DNA of 64,000 bases from Nipponacmea schrenckii (Eukaryota; Mollusca; Gastropoda; Lottiidae), in the NCBI GenBank assembly GCA_030562195.1, contig JAUJPP010000007.1, positions 30,811,769 through 30,875,768 on the forward strand. The letters are read 5' to 3'. The notes beneath the pieces were generated by a model. It had not been told where the DNA came from, ran no database searches, and saw nothing but the letters and a program-made list of their open reading frames with translations. This document shows positions 40,533 through 53,200 of the stretch, piece after piece. Numbering within the stretch: position 1 is the stretch's first letter; every line of letters begins with the position of its first letter. The translations under genes and the position numbers were made by a program.

Positions 40533-42918
40533 AATTGACTTTTAGCAAGAATTCATCTGTATCACCATACTGTTACAGACATCGTGATTTAAATTACCAC
40601 AATATGTTCGGAAAAATAGTGTTCGTCTAAAGCCTGGTCCTGACCTGACTTGGATTTACCCACAGGATATTTCAAGGCATACCTCTGAACTATTTAAAAA
40701 ATATCGCTGCTGTTGAAACATCAAATTGGTGAGAACTGGGTTTTAACGTTTTCAAGTACATATTTGCCTTCATGATAAACACGTGTCACATTTCATTTTG
40801 ACGCTTGTGTGTTCATTTTCTATGTTTAGTTATATATTTACTTTTAAACGAATTTTATATTGCATTTGATTACAAGATAATTCTTTTGATGGCGAAATTT
40901 TGTCTCTTTATTTTAACTCCCGCACAGTGAACTTTTCCGTCGAGGTGGATAAATAGTCTAATGGCGAATCAATATGTGAAAAATATGGTACCAGTTAGTA
41001 TCTTAAGATTTTAATATTAAGCTTTTAATATATAGACACCAAATGAAAAACAGAAACAAATATCGTACTTCATTTGAATTAATTAGAATTTGTTTTAAAT
41101 GTTGTAGCACACATATTGTTTCTCGAATTAGAGACTGTAAAGTTATGGCCTTGGGTATGAATTGGTCTATAAATTACAATACAATGATTAATATCTTGTA
41201 ACCGCCTACGGAATATTGATTTCATGTCGCTTTAGTGATGTATTGTTTGATCTTTAAACCATTAAATTAAATAATCTTCGTCTTTACCTTTACACTGTAA
41301 ATGAGATAATTTTGACATCCATTTGCGCGTGTGAGCTTTATTTTCAAAACGTAAAATGCATTATCTACAAGAGCAGTAAACAAATAGCATTTATTAACCA
41401 CAATAGAGATGTAGCATTACATTTCTTTTATGTTTTCGTTCAATACAAAACCATGCTATTTTTGTATATAAATATATTATTTTAGTTAAGTAATTGTAAA
41501 TCACACACACAAAAGACGAAATAATGGAATAAGCACACTTCTTTAATAAGGTTACAAAACACATACCGTTTCAACACGTTTACTCGTGCCGCCATCAGAT
41601 ACAATATAAACTGTTATGAAACTTATGTATTTTGTAACCTTATTAAAGAAGTATGCTTATTCCATAAAATCGTTTGGGATTTGTACCTCTCACTTCTAAA
41701 TGCTGTACAAGTCTGACAAAACATTATAAATCCACAAACGCAGTCAAGCGATGAAGTACTATAAAACGTCTTCCTTTGAAATTAATAGTACAAAATTTAG
41801 TTTGAAGCTGGTGTATTTTCTTTAAATTTTCTTTTTTAACTTTCTAAAAAAAGAAATGATTTTGAGTTTTTTTTACAAGTACCGGTACATGATATAATTT
41901 CCGAAAAGACCTCATTTCTTTTAAAATGTTCCAATATCTTTTCTGAGTGAAATACCACTGACTGTGTCACCACAAAATTCCAATCTTTTTTGTGTAAGTT
42001 ATTTAGTACTTTCTATGTAATTCAATAATCTAGAGCAATTAAAATTTAATATAAAAATTAGAATTTCACAACGAGGAGTTCTATCAATAATCCAAATGAA
42101 TATCAATAATGTTATTTTATTAGTTTATAATGCTGTTTCTGAAAACAGTTCTAATTCATAAGGTTATCGAGTCCAAAAGAAAAAAAAAACAACAAATACA
42201 ATGTCATGGTCCAGATTATAAAATCGTGAGTTAAAAATAATTCAAGAGCTTTAAGACAGATAACACACAGACACAAAAAATATAAATAAATGAACACATA
42301 CCTACATAAACAGATTGGTCTAATCTCATGTTCTTGGTCAAGACTTTTGGACCAGTTTTAAACAAGTCCTTATATTTACGAAGAACTATATCATCAATAT
42401 TTACAATAAGACAGACTTTTAGGCATTTTCAAATTTCATTTGTGCCTTAATAAAACAATACAGTTAAAACAATTCAATTACCAAAATCATCTTAGTATAA
42501 TGAGCAATAAAAGGCAAACAGAGTTATCTTTTCTTATAATGAATATAATAAATCTCGTTGTAGCTTCAGAGTCGCAGACATTCTCCAAATATGAATTTAT
42601 CGGAGTGTTATGAAGTCAACATGAGTGAAAAAGTTTTAGCTACTTAACACTATCCACTGAATCGCCTCGTTCGAGAATCCTCACGTTACCCTTCTATATA
42701 ATAATGGTCTTAATACGGTCATAATTTAATAGCTTCCGCATCTGAACTCCGAAACGATCTCTTTGTCAACGCATGTTTTATACAAATCTTTGGATTATCA
42801 TTTAAAGTATATATTTTAAGACATGTTGTTTGTAATGACATTCTAAAACTACAACAGTTGTCAATAGATTAATGCCTTTGAAATAATCCATTTCGTAAGT
42901 TCGCAACGGTAAACTATC
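40533..42918. other. Spacer between the C1q genes
   Basis: Contains the 3' UTR of C1q gene 1 (limits unknown), the foldback at 41525-41664 and AT-rich filler. No further gene recognised. Confidence 0.5.
41525..41664 (-). mobile_element. Foldback element with hammerhead-like loop (Penelope-like terminus)
   Basis: 41-bp arms (41525-41565 and 41624-41664, two mismatches) flank a 58-base loop. On the minus strand the loop begins with CTGATGGCGGCACGAGTAAA and continues CGTGTTGAAAC. This gives a CACG/CGTG stem closed by AGTAAA, between CTGATG and GAAAC as in a hammerhead ribozyme, although the core A after CTGATG is replaced by G. The tail cttattaaagaagtgtgctt plus attcca parallels ttaataaagtagttgttatc in the element at 39209-39377, so the two are probably related. 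Confidence 0.55.
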
Positions 42919-44005
42919 ATGTTGACTTTGTTAACGATGTGTTTTATTGGAGGAACAGCTGCTATGTGGCCGGCTTTTCCATTTCCGGCTTTACCAGGTT
43001 CTTCTTTAACTCCTGGATTATCACCAACTAACTATCAACCCAAAGAACCATTACAAGCAGAGAGTGTATCAGAATCTGTGAGGACTTGTTTGTGTCAAAA
43101 TGAAATTCAGATTCTTGATGCAAAATTACGCACGGAACATATCATTCTGGAAAAATTCCACACAAAGTTAACTGATCTCAGCAATGTGGTTTATAATTTA
43201 AGAACTACAGTACGAGATAACGAATTACGCAAAAGGGAAACTGCTGCACAAGCATTTGGTAAGCTGAATAATTTGTTTTTCATGCTCTGTCAATCTCAAT
43301 GTGTTACAAAGCACGGGTTTAATGTAATGAACTAGTAATGTGCTTCCCTAGTATGTTTTCTCTCAATTGATGCGTAACTTCACATAATTATACTCATCAA
43401 ATGAAGATTTTTAGCCAAAATAACCGTTTTATATAGGGAATGCATGCTCCGTAGGAACATTGCTCTACCATGTTTAACTCGCCATTCCATCTAAAAGTCA
43501 CCAAAGCTGGTGGAATTAATTGGGTTTAATTATGTTTATTCTAGGTCCTGGATTCGGGCAGCATGTAGCATTTGCAGCTCGAACACGAATCAATAAAGCC
43601 TTCCTTGGTCCAACAGAAATTATAGTGTTTGATGGAGTTACTGTGAATAATGGAAATTCTTATGACCCTTTAACTGGTATATTTACTGCACCTTTTAATG
43701 GAGTATATCACTTTTCTTCGACCATATTGTCTGGATTTAATGCTACAATAGAGACCATGTTTGTTTTGAATGGTGAAGAGGTTGGTCGGATGTTCTCAGG
43801 GGCCTTTCTGAGTCGTGGTTCGGGATCTAATAGCATTTTATTAAACCTAAAAGAAAGAGATGAAGTTTCGGTGAATGTGTTCTATGGTAATGGAAATTAT
43901 GTACATGGCGGCTGGAGTACATTTATGGGTTACCTCATCAGTACTTTCTTTTTAAAAAAAATCTGGAACCATTTTTTTTTCTTCTCCCAAAGTAGAAGTA
44001 AATAA
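42919..44005 (+). CDS. Secreted C1q-domain protein 2
   Basis: Two exons, 42919-43258 and 43545-44005, are spliced in phase 1 (donor ttg|gtaagc, acceptor ttctag|gtcc) to give 266 residues. Residues 1-15 are a signal peptide, followed by a Pro-rich segment (WPAFPFPALPGSSLTPGL). Then come a CLC pair at about 57-59 and a coiled-coil stretch (IQILDAKLRTEHIILEKF to about 105). The C1q domain runs from about 121 to 246, with VAFAAR, IIVFDGVTVNNGNSY, GIFTAPFNGVYHFSSTIL, GSGSNSILLNL and WSTFMGYL. Exon layout, the CxC pair and intron phase match the upstream C1q gene, so the two are tandem duplicates. The last 20 residues (STFFLKKIWNHFFFF...) run through a poly-T and look like read-through past the normal C1q end. 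Ligand unknown. Confidence 0.92.
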
Positions 44006-44232
44006 ACTTCAAAAAGGTTTTACCCTCACAATAATATCATGTCTTCGAAATGTAATACATCTCAATTCCCAATATATCAATTTAAGATTAAATTTTCTGG
44101 ACTGTCGTTGTTAAACATCATTAACGGAAGTGGTCAATGTTTTGAAGTTTGAATTGGCCTTGAATTAGTGGTCAGTCCAAGGTCAAAGTGTTGCGACGGT
44201 ATTATGGTATTTGACTATTTAACGGTAACCTT

Positions 44233-44238
44233 AATAAA
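44233..44238 (+). terminator. Possible poly(A) signal of C1q gene 2
   Basis: AATAAA about 230 bases after the stop codon. Consensus match only. Confidence 0.35.
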
Positions 44239-44589
44239 AAAAACTTTCGTTAATAAATTAAACACACATCTGGTCATCTTTGTAATTGATTCTATTTAGT
44301 CATTTAACCCTGTTTTAATTATTTTCCTGATCAAGTTTCTGTATAATTATCAATAAAAAGATCAATAAAAACGATAAAAGGCTTACATACAACATCTGAA
44401 CAATGGTAAAAAGCAAGAAGTTCAATACAATTGTAAATAATACATTCAGAGGATCTTCAGTAAATAAATATTGTAGTCTGGTTTGGTTCTCCTGTACTTA
44501 ATATTAAGTCATAAAACACAAAAAGGGCCATCTCGTCTAATATTTAACTTTCCAGCATCAATAATATATATGTATCAAACTCGTAAGAC

Positions 44590-44837
44590 CTTCATTAGGT
44601 ACATGAGCACTGTTATTATCAGAGGGATCTTTAACGTGTACAGCTTGTAGCGCACGGGCCTCGGTTTATTGTCCCATCGGACGACTTTTTCTATGTCAGT
44701 CCCTCCGACCTGCATCACTGATAAGGGGAAACGGGGCTGAAAAATCTGAAAATTAATCTCGACCTTTGCCGAGATTGAACCTTGGACCTTCAGGTTACAA
44801 GGCAAGCGTCTGACCCACTGAGCCAGCGCGGCTCCCA
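44590..44837 (-). mobile_element. tRNA-derived SINE
   Basis: Read on the minus strand, the element starts gggagccgcgctggctcagt. It carries an RNA polymerase III A box TGGCTCAGTGGGT (44813-44825) and a B box GGTTCAATCTC (44771-44781). A body with ggagggactgacatagaaaa, ccgatgggacaataaaccga and ggcccgtgcgctacaagctg follows. Other pieces of the same family lie at 48146-48246 and 58565-58740. The 3' gtaaaactcc tail seen in those copies is missing here. Confidence 0.85.
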
Positions 44838-45376
44838 AAAAAACTACTGGAAAAAGCACCACATTTTAATTATAATGAAAGTGGATAGATTCATTTTTTG
44901 TGACATTGATGGAAAATAAATGGCAATAACTCTTATAAATATTTTCCGACTTGGTGAATATAAAAATATCACCAGTTTTCCACCAACATTTGTGCTTTTA
45001 ATCAATGTTTACGTACCGGTCTGATAAACACATCAAAAATTATGACTGATTGCAGTCAATGCGACTTTAATTTGCCGAGATTGAACCTTGGACCTTCAGG
45101 TTACAAGGCAAGCGTCTGACCCACTGAGCCAGCGCGGCTCCCAAAAAAACTACTGGAAAAAGCACCACATTTTAATTATAATGAAAGTGGATAGATTCAT
45201 TTTTTGTGACATTGATGGAAAATAAATGGCAATAACTCTTATAAATATTTTCCGACTTGGTGAATATAAAAATATCACCAGTTTTCCACCAACATTTGTG
45301 CTTTTAATCAATGTTTACGTACCGGTCTGATAAACACATCAAAAATTATGACTGATTGCAGTCAATGCGACTTTAA
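44765..45376. repeat. 306-bp tandem duplication including the SINE head
   Basis: 44765-45070 and 45071-45376 appear identical by eye throughout. The duplicated unit contains the tRNA-like head of the SINE (with A and B boxes) and about 230 bases of flanking sequence. Identity of the copies implies a recent event or an assembly duplication. Confidence 0.9.
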
Positions 45377-47239
45377 TACGCATCAGTCAAAATGAATACT
45401 TTGGTAAACAAAAAGCTATGTTAGAAATATAAATGGTTTAATTTATTAATTAGGTTGAATACCTTTAATATCGACACATAATATATTCAATACAGTAACA
45501 GTCACAAATATATGAAGACGAGATATTGATCATTTCATTGATATGTCATAGGCATATAAATTAATTAATAATAATAATTCAACATCTTTATCACGGCGGA
45601 TCTTTTTTCTAGTCTTCAGGGATTTCGTAGTCTTTCGAAAACAAATATATTACTTACACCTTGTCCGACGTTTAGATCCAGTTTCGTATGACATTATTCC
45701 ACTCTCGAATGGATTGAAACTTATTTTAGCTATGACTATTTTAACTTTAATCATATAAAACGTATTGTTAAAACATAATAAGGATATAAACTACTTCCGT
45801 TTCAGAATTTCAAAACTATAAAAGACAAATGTAGGCTCCTATCATAACAGGAAATATAGGCTACATGTAGGCTAGTGAAACGTCCTTAAGTGCGTTTTTA
45901 TTCTGTTTCAATGTAGGCTTAAGTCTTTCACTGTTTAATACTGAAAGACGGGAACGGAAATTAAATGTTTTTCCTTTAAAATACTTACCTAATATCTCAA
46001 TCAAGCCCGACTTTATTTGGGTGATGATAATTGGGAAACAAAAAGAAAAGAAAGATAGACCTACAACTAGGAAGGATAGGCCTAGCCTAACAACTTAGGT
46101 TCACAAGTCCGCCGTGACAGGGATCCTTTCTACCAGATGGTCCTTGGCCAAACATCTTGACATTGATCTTTCCAGGATTATCCGTACCAATTAACAGCTG
46201 GGTGGATTGGAATTGTGAGTGAAGATGACTTATTCAAGGTCATCGAACTTTAACACACCGATCGAGATTAGAACTTACGTCCGACATTTTCAACGTATCT
46301 AAGCAAATGACGTCATGACGTTAAGAACCAACGATCTAACGGGGGATTGGAAGGAGGGGAGGGAGAAGTGGGAAGGGTGTTACAGAAGGGTATTTAGTAT
46401 GTAGTGGGTCTAGATTTTTACATTTACGGTCCCTTCAGCTTGCTTGAATAGTAAACGGTGCTATCGTATTTTGAGGAAATCCCACTGATCAAAACAATAA
46501 CATGCTGCTGCGTTGCGACATGCAGCAAGACTATCCTAACTTAGTAGCCTAACAAGAAATCGGATTCCTGTTTTAAAACTAGACATGTCGATATCGTTGA
46601 ATAATGGACTTGGGATATACGTCAGTCGCGTAGATTGTCGCACATACAGAACAAGACAGTCAAATTATTAATTTACATCTTTATAAATTCAGCTATAACT
46701 TTACCAAAATGCCATCAATATGCAGACAACTATTAATTGAGATCGGAGAAGCACTAGGGAGGGTCCGGCAGAGGAGACGCCATCAACCACCCATAAGATT
46801 GGCTTCGACAATTATTTTTAAAAGGTCTAAAAACAATTATTTAAAAGTATTTTTCAATTGACTCTGTATTCAATCTGTTAATTGTATTTTTCACGATTTT
46901 GCGAATGCTTAAATCGAAACCTGGTAAGTCAAGATATTTCTGATCAATAAACATTTTGATATTATAAGAGGTCGTGTTAATAGACAAATGAAATTGTTGA
47001 GAGGAAATCGTAGCTCAGTTCTAAAATTTATTGGATAGGGTGAAAGCATATGTGATGATATCAAATACATGTAATTTGTTGGAAGTTATTGGTTGAAGAA
47101 TTATTGGGCACTGGCAATGACAATATTTGGATTCACCATTTAATGAACACAAAGCGATACGATTTTGACTTTACATAAATTCGTCTTGAAACTTTTCAAA
47201 CTATGTGTATCACTCTCTGGATTTAAAAATTCTTTCGTA
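45377..47239. other. Intergenic before the lectin genes
   Basis: No gene recognised. It contains an old dispersed-repeat candidate at about 46091-46285. The promoter of the lectin gene starting at 47240 must lie here, but no clear TATA box was found. Confidence 0.45.
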
Positions 47240-50200
47240 ATGGATTATATGTACGTTTTAATTGGAATACTTGTTATGCTTTTACAATTGACTGGTAATT
47301 GTTTGAAAATTTTATTTTTTTATAAGTTATAAGTACAATAACAATCTATTCAGACGTATAAAGCTTTCCAACTGAACAAAGTCTTGATCTTGATATATTT
47401 TTAACCACTTATCTTTAACTTCTTAAATGTACTTTCAACGAAATCTACGATTTTCAGATTAGGGCCTTTTTCCTACGGTTCAAAAAAAGTTTTTGAGCAG
47501 AATCCCCAAAGAGCGTTAAAGAATTGAGTTGTAAACACAACACTCTAGTGATATAGTGATATTCAGTAGAAATCGGTTTATTGTCTCATCGGACAATATT
47601 TTTTGTAATGCTCTACATTAATAACACTGGACATCTGGGCTAACTAGCGACGACCACGTTGACTCACTGGGACTCTTCTGTTTCACCTACTTTCATTAAA
47701 TACAACAAAGATTTGTCTTTGATCAATTTCTTCATTTCTATGAATCTATGAATTAGTTTAGTGTTGAATATTGTATACAAAAATGAGACATTTTCGCTCA
47801 ATAAGATTCCACTTAATCAAACTTTTGTGACCGAACTGCTAGAGGGGTCAACATTATTCTGCAAAACAATAGACTATAAGTAAATAACATTCAATATATT
47901 TCCCGAGACAAACTTGACAAACAAATGTGGTTGATTCACGGCAATAAATATTGTTTGGCCTGTCGGACAAAATAGATAAATTGTTCTATTATCTAAGTAC
48001 ATGTGCTGTACAGGCTGTATACATTTAAGATTCCTCAACAGCATGAAATCGAAATAGAAGTCCAATGGAAAGTGTTTAATTTTTATTAGTCGCATAAATT
48101 TTTTTTTTTTTTTCAATTAACAATGGAAAAAAAAATGAAAGTAACGGAGTTTTACGACCTACTCTTTTGTACCTTATAGGCTAATGAAGACGGACAATGC
48201 CAGCACAAAGGGATTTTTAAAGTGCGCAGCCTGTGGGGCCTCAAAAAAACTATTAGGTTTCGAAATAATAAAAGCTATCGATCAATAATATCAGGAACTT
48301 GTATTCAAAATATCGATGGCGATTATGCCATTTTAAATCATTTAATGATACATTTCTTTCGCAGTTATGAATATTAAGATATAATAATTTTTTATTCAAT
48401 TTTGATAACAACTGGACACGTTAGTTCTAGTTACCTCCCTTCACAGATAAAACAATTGCTCATTTTTCACGAGTTGCACATTGGAGTGTAATAAGGTGCC
48501 ACGTTATTCGATATAGGTTTTCTAAGCACGTAGGACAGAATATGCCTAGTTTACTTTATGTAAACCCTTTATGTTACATATGTCTATTTACAGTAGGCAA
48601 AGAGTTTATATTCAAAGGACAGGTTCTACCAGTTTTACCAATTTACCAGAGTTTTATACACGCCAATTGTTTTTAGCTAAGCTGATCAGTGAAAGTCACT
48701 GTCAAACTTTCAGAATTTCAAATCCACGTGTGTCCAGATTCATCACCTTTTATATATGTGAATGGATTATGCAATTGACATGCAGTTCAAGTACTTCTGA
48801 AAACAATTTACAAACAGAGCTAACTCAATCATGAAAATGGCGAAAGATGGCCTTTTTCACTTTATTGCAACCTTTTACATAAAAAGCTAAAAAATATCAC
48901 AGACATTTCCAACTCAATTGAATAACCGATCATAACGAAGGACGTGAATGTGTTCTTCATAATGCAATTTTGATTGAAACTAATCTGTAAATTATGGAGG
49001 TATAGATTATTGATTAATTTAAGTTAAAGGGATACTGCGTTTTAGCATGAACATAAAATTTTAGTTCTGAAGAATGGTCATTATGAGTATAGATTCCTCA
49101 GTAAACTTAGTTGGTGTCATAAAGTTACAGAATCCCTTAAAATCTTGAAAACTCAAAAAACAAAGTCATTTTGGAAAAAACGCTTAATCAATTTATTAAG
49201 CGTTTTTCAATAATCAAGTGCATCTCACTCTTTAATTACTTAGTTTTTATGATATTTTTAGAGCTCTTACTGGCCAAGTGTAAAAATTTTCAAATATTAT
49301 GTTCATTCTAAGACCTATTATCCCTTTAATCAACGAGTTGTAATAGCATTCTGTGAATGGAGTGTGTGATTCTGTCAAATACTGGAATAAGCAATCTGGA
49401 ACTGCTGGGTAATTTTCTGCTGTTCTGATGCGTAAATAAATAAATTAACAACTTGTTAAAGGCTAAAGGCGAGAAGTTATTTTGTTACATACTAATGGAC
49501 CTGGTGATAAAACAGCCATTCTGAAATCTTCTGATACATAAAATCTATTCTACATAAAACACTATCGAAATACCATATAAAGGGGGGTTGGATTGTTAGA
49601 TTTTAGACCAACAAGAAAAATTATAAATATTTAAATAATTGTTATTCATTTTTTATGATTTCAGATTATGCAATGTCTTTGTCTAAACGAAAACTCGTGA
49701 TGCATAATAGAGGAGTAACATGGAATGAGGCATATGAACAATGTGTCGCTAATAGTGGGCAACTTATGAAATATTATTCCGAAGAGGATGATAAAGCTCT
49801 CGATAAGTGGCTAGGGGGTGGTCCGTAAGTTCAAATCAATTTTTGTTATCATGCAATACACACCCAACTCCCCCCTTCTCCTCCCCATTCTCTTTTTCGC
49901 TCCCCCCTCCTCTCTTCCTTCTCCCCGTCTCCTTCTCCCCATTCTTCTCCTCAATCTCGCTGTCTTCCCCTCTTTCTCCTTCTTCCCTCCCCTTTCCTCC
50001 CCCCTTTCTCCTTCTCATAATCCTCCCCCTCTTTCTCCCTCTCCCTTCTCCTCCATCTCCCTATCCCTCTAATCCCCCTTTTCCTTTTCCCTCTCCTCCT
50101 CTTCCTTCCCCTTCTCCACTCCTCCACAATCTCGTTCTCCTTCCCCCCTTTCTCCTACTTAATCTCGTTCTCCTCCTCATCATCCTTCTCCTCCTTATTC

Positions 50201-53200
50201 TCCTTCTCATTATCCTCCCCCTTTTCCTCTCGCTCCCTATCCCTCTAATCCCCCTTTTCCCTTTCCCACTCCTCCTCCTCTTCCTCCTCCACCCACTCCT
50301 CCTCAATCTCGTTCTCCTCCTCCTTTTCTTCCTCCCTCACCTTCTCATTGTCCTCCTCATCCTTCTTCTCCCCTTTCTCCGCCTCAGTCTCGTTCTCCTC
50401 CTCCTTCTCCCTCTCTTCCTCCTTCTCCCTCTCCCTCTCCTCCTCCGTATACCTCTTCCTCTCCTCCTCCCTCTCCTCCTCCTCTCCTTCTCCTCTTTCC
50501 TCATCATCATCATCATCGTCGACCATCGATCATCATCATCGTCATAACAAACTATCCACTGTTGGAATTAGTTAAACAAACTATACAAGATCATTGTCAA
50601 GTTACAATATTATGATTCCAAATATGGTATAATTAACCTCATTTCAGGGACGATGATTTCTGGATTGGTTTGAATTCAGATCAAACAAGCACTAGCACTG
50701 AAAGTGACTTTATGTATGCTGATTGTCAGGGTATATCTACATGGACTAAGTGGGAAGGTGGTTTCTCAAGCGAGGGTAATAAAGGCTGTGTTGTAGCAAA
50801 GAAGGACACAAGAAATTGGTTTAGAGAAGTTTGTTCAATTTCGAAATTTTTTTTGTGTGAAATACCAGAGGGTAAGTGATCTGTATATTTTTGTAAATTA
50901 TGTTTTATTTCATCTGTATCAATATTTAAAAGGTTTAGTACACGTTAAAGCGACTGTATAAAATTAATCTTTGTACATGTATTCATTTGAAATCACGTAT
51001 GGTTCTAGAAATGTTATTTACTTGTGAGAACCATACGTATAGTTACGTTGGATGTGCCAAGGGTACTGAATTCTGGACTGTTTGATGAAAGTTTTACGAA
51101 ACATCACATGCAAAATTATTATGAAAACAACATTAGTACACGCTCAGAATTAATTTGGTAAAAACTACTAGCATTACCGTACTAAGAATAAAACAAAATC
51201 CTTCTTTGATAAAATTTCTTTAAATTCTATATATCTCTTCGAACAAGGGAAGTTATGGATCAATCAATAGCAACCTCTTCTTTCATTTTAGGGTCATGTA
51301 CGTATGAACTTGTAAGTAAAGATTGTCCAAGTTCTGGAGAAGTAACACAAATAATTTTCAATATAAGCACTGACAGCGAATGTCGCGGAAAATGTGAGAA
51401 TGAGATTGAGAGTAGCAAACACTGTTTTGCGTATAGTTTACAATCAAACTGTGTGTTATATTTCACAACTAACCCATATTTCTGTGATAGTGCATCAGGA
51501 AGTGCAAATACTCATCTACGAAGGTGTTATTCGTGTAAGTTATATTAAATAATTAAAGATGGGTTTTCTCATTTTCATATATATATATACATATATATAC
51601 CATTGGACCGGTAATACTTATATCAATAGAAAGTAGAGGTGTTCTAATGACTGGGAAAAATACCACATGGTCCCACAAGTCCGTAATTAACTCGTAATAT
51701 GGCTTATTATGACGGGATTTCCAACGGTAGGGTACTAGCATAGGTATGTAAGTCAAGTTTCAAATGTCGTTCAAATGTCGTTGATCTTTGTTTTGATCAT
51801 TCAGTTTGTCAATTCGGTACTTAAATCATGACGTAACCGGACGCTGTTGTTATTGTCCACATTCCTTAATATTTTCCACAATCACAATGGCATTGTGACA
51901 TTCCATTTATTATCTCTAGCTAAAGGCAATAAAACGTTTAAATATCATTTTGTAAAAACATTGTGAATTAATCTAATTAAGTTATATATAAAATACAAAA
52001 TCAATTTTTAGACGCCTTCATTCATATGACATCATTTGGTCACGTGAACATACATGGAGTCTAAATTTAGCGTTTCAAAGCAGATCAGAGTCAAATGGAT
52101 TCCGCAAGCATTTCTACGTCCACATAGGTCTTTTGAACTTGAGAATACATGGATTATTCATTAGAAACCCCAATTAATCAATTAGTAAGATTACTTTGGC
52201 TCTAATTGATGAGGCATCTTTGATCCAGAATTCAAATCTAGAAAATAATCAAGGCACGCAAAGTGTAAAGTTTTCTGTAACTTCTGCATAGGTCAATATG
52301 GGTATGTTGCATATTGCGGCGATATAGTTCGAAATGATCTGTTAAATAATCCACTTTTCGTTGGCGTTATGCGCTCAAATGTCCCTTGTTATTGTATTGA
52401 AATCCCATTCTTTATAGATGAAACGAGTACAGAGACACCTTCGTCTTCAAATTCAAATGACGCCCCAGCTGCACGCACTTGTTCAAGTTATGTACCGCCC
52501 ACTACTACCATACCTACTACGCTTCAAGCCACTACAACCGAACCTACAACTACTACAGCCACTACTACTGAACCACCAACCACTACTACTGAACCACCAA
52601 CCACTACTACTGAACCACCAACCACTACTACTGAACCACCAACCACTACTACTGAACCACCAACCACTACTTCTGAACCACCAACCACTACTACTGAACC
52701 ACCAACCACTACTACTGAACCACCAACCACTACTACTGAACCACCAACCACTACAACTGAACTCCAAGTCACTTCGACAACCGCTGTACCTACTACTATT
52801 CCACTGACCACTAACCCTACTACCGAAGGATCATCGACAACAACTTCACCGCCAACTACAACCATAGTACCACCAACAACAATAACCTTAACCAATTCAC
52901 TATCAAATACCACAATGACAATCACAAATATACCCCCAACTACAAACACAAGCATCCAACCATCACGGGTAATTAGAATATTTCAATAACAGAACTTAAG
53001 CTTACGCTTACGGAATTATTTCGGTGTTATATCGAATTGGGTCCGTAATTACCGGCTCTGGGATGCTTGATACGTTTATTTGAAGTACACTGCAATACTC
53101 TCACAAAATGAGACTGTTTGCGATTAGTGCAACACACACAACTGGATGTATCGTTTGCAGGAAAAGGATTATGCAGCCTATCTTACGATGTATGTAGTGC

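Noticed and set aside
44765..44840. A functional tRNA gene on the minus strand
   Set aside because: A and B boxes are present, but the sequence continues into a SINE body and the cloverleaf ends do not pair convincingly. A tRNA-derived SINE head explains it better.
49807..50547. 246-codon plus-strand ORF and several minus-strand ORFs in the pyrimidine tract
   Set aside because: Low-complexity translation of a C/T-only intron, overlapping in several frames and starting from a non-ATG codon inside exon 2 or intron sequence.
52483..52955. Minus-strand and shifted-frame ORFs with VVVGGS or LLLNHQP repeats
   Set aside because: Shadows of the 21-bp repeat in the mucin exon. The EPPTTTT frame is the one with splice sites in phase with the rest of the gene.
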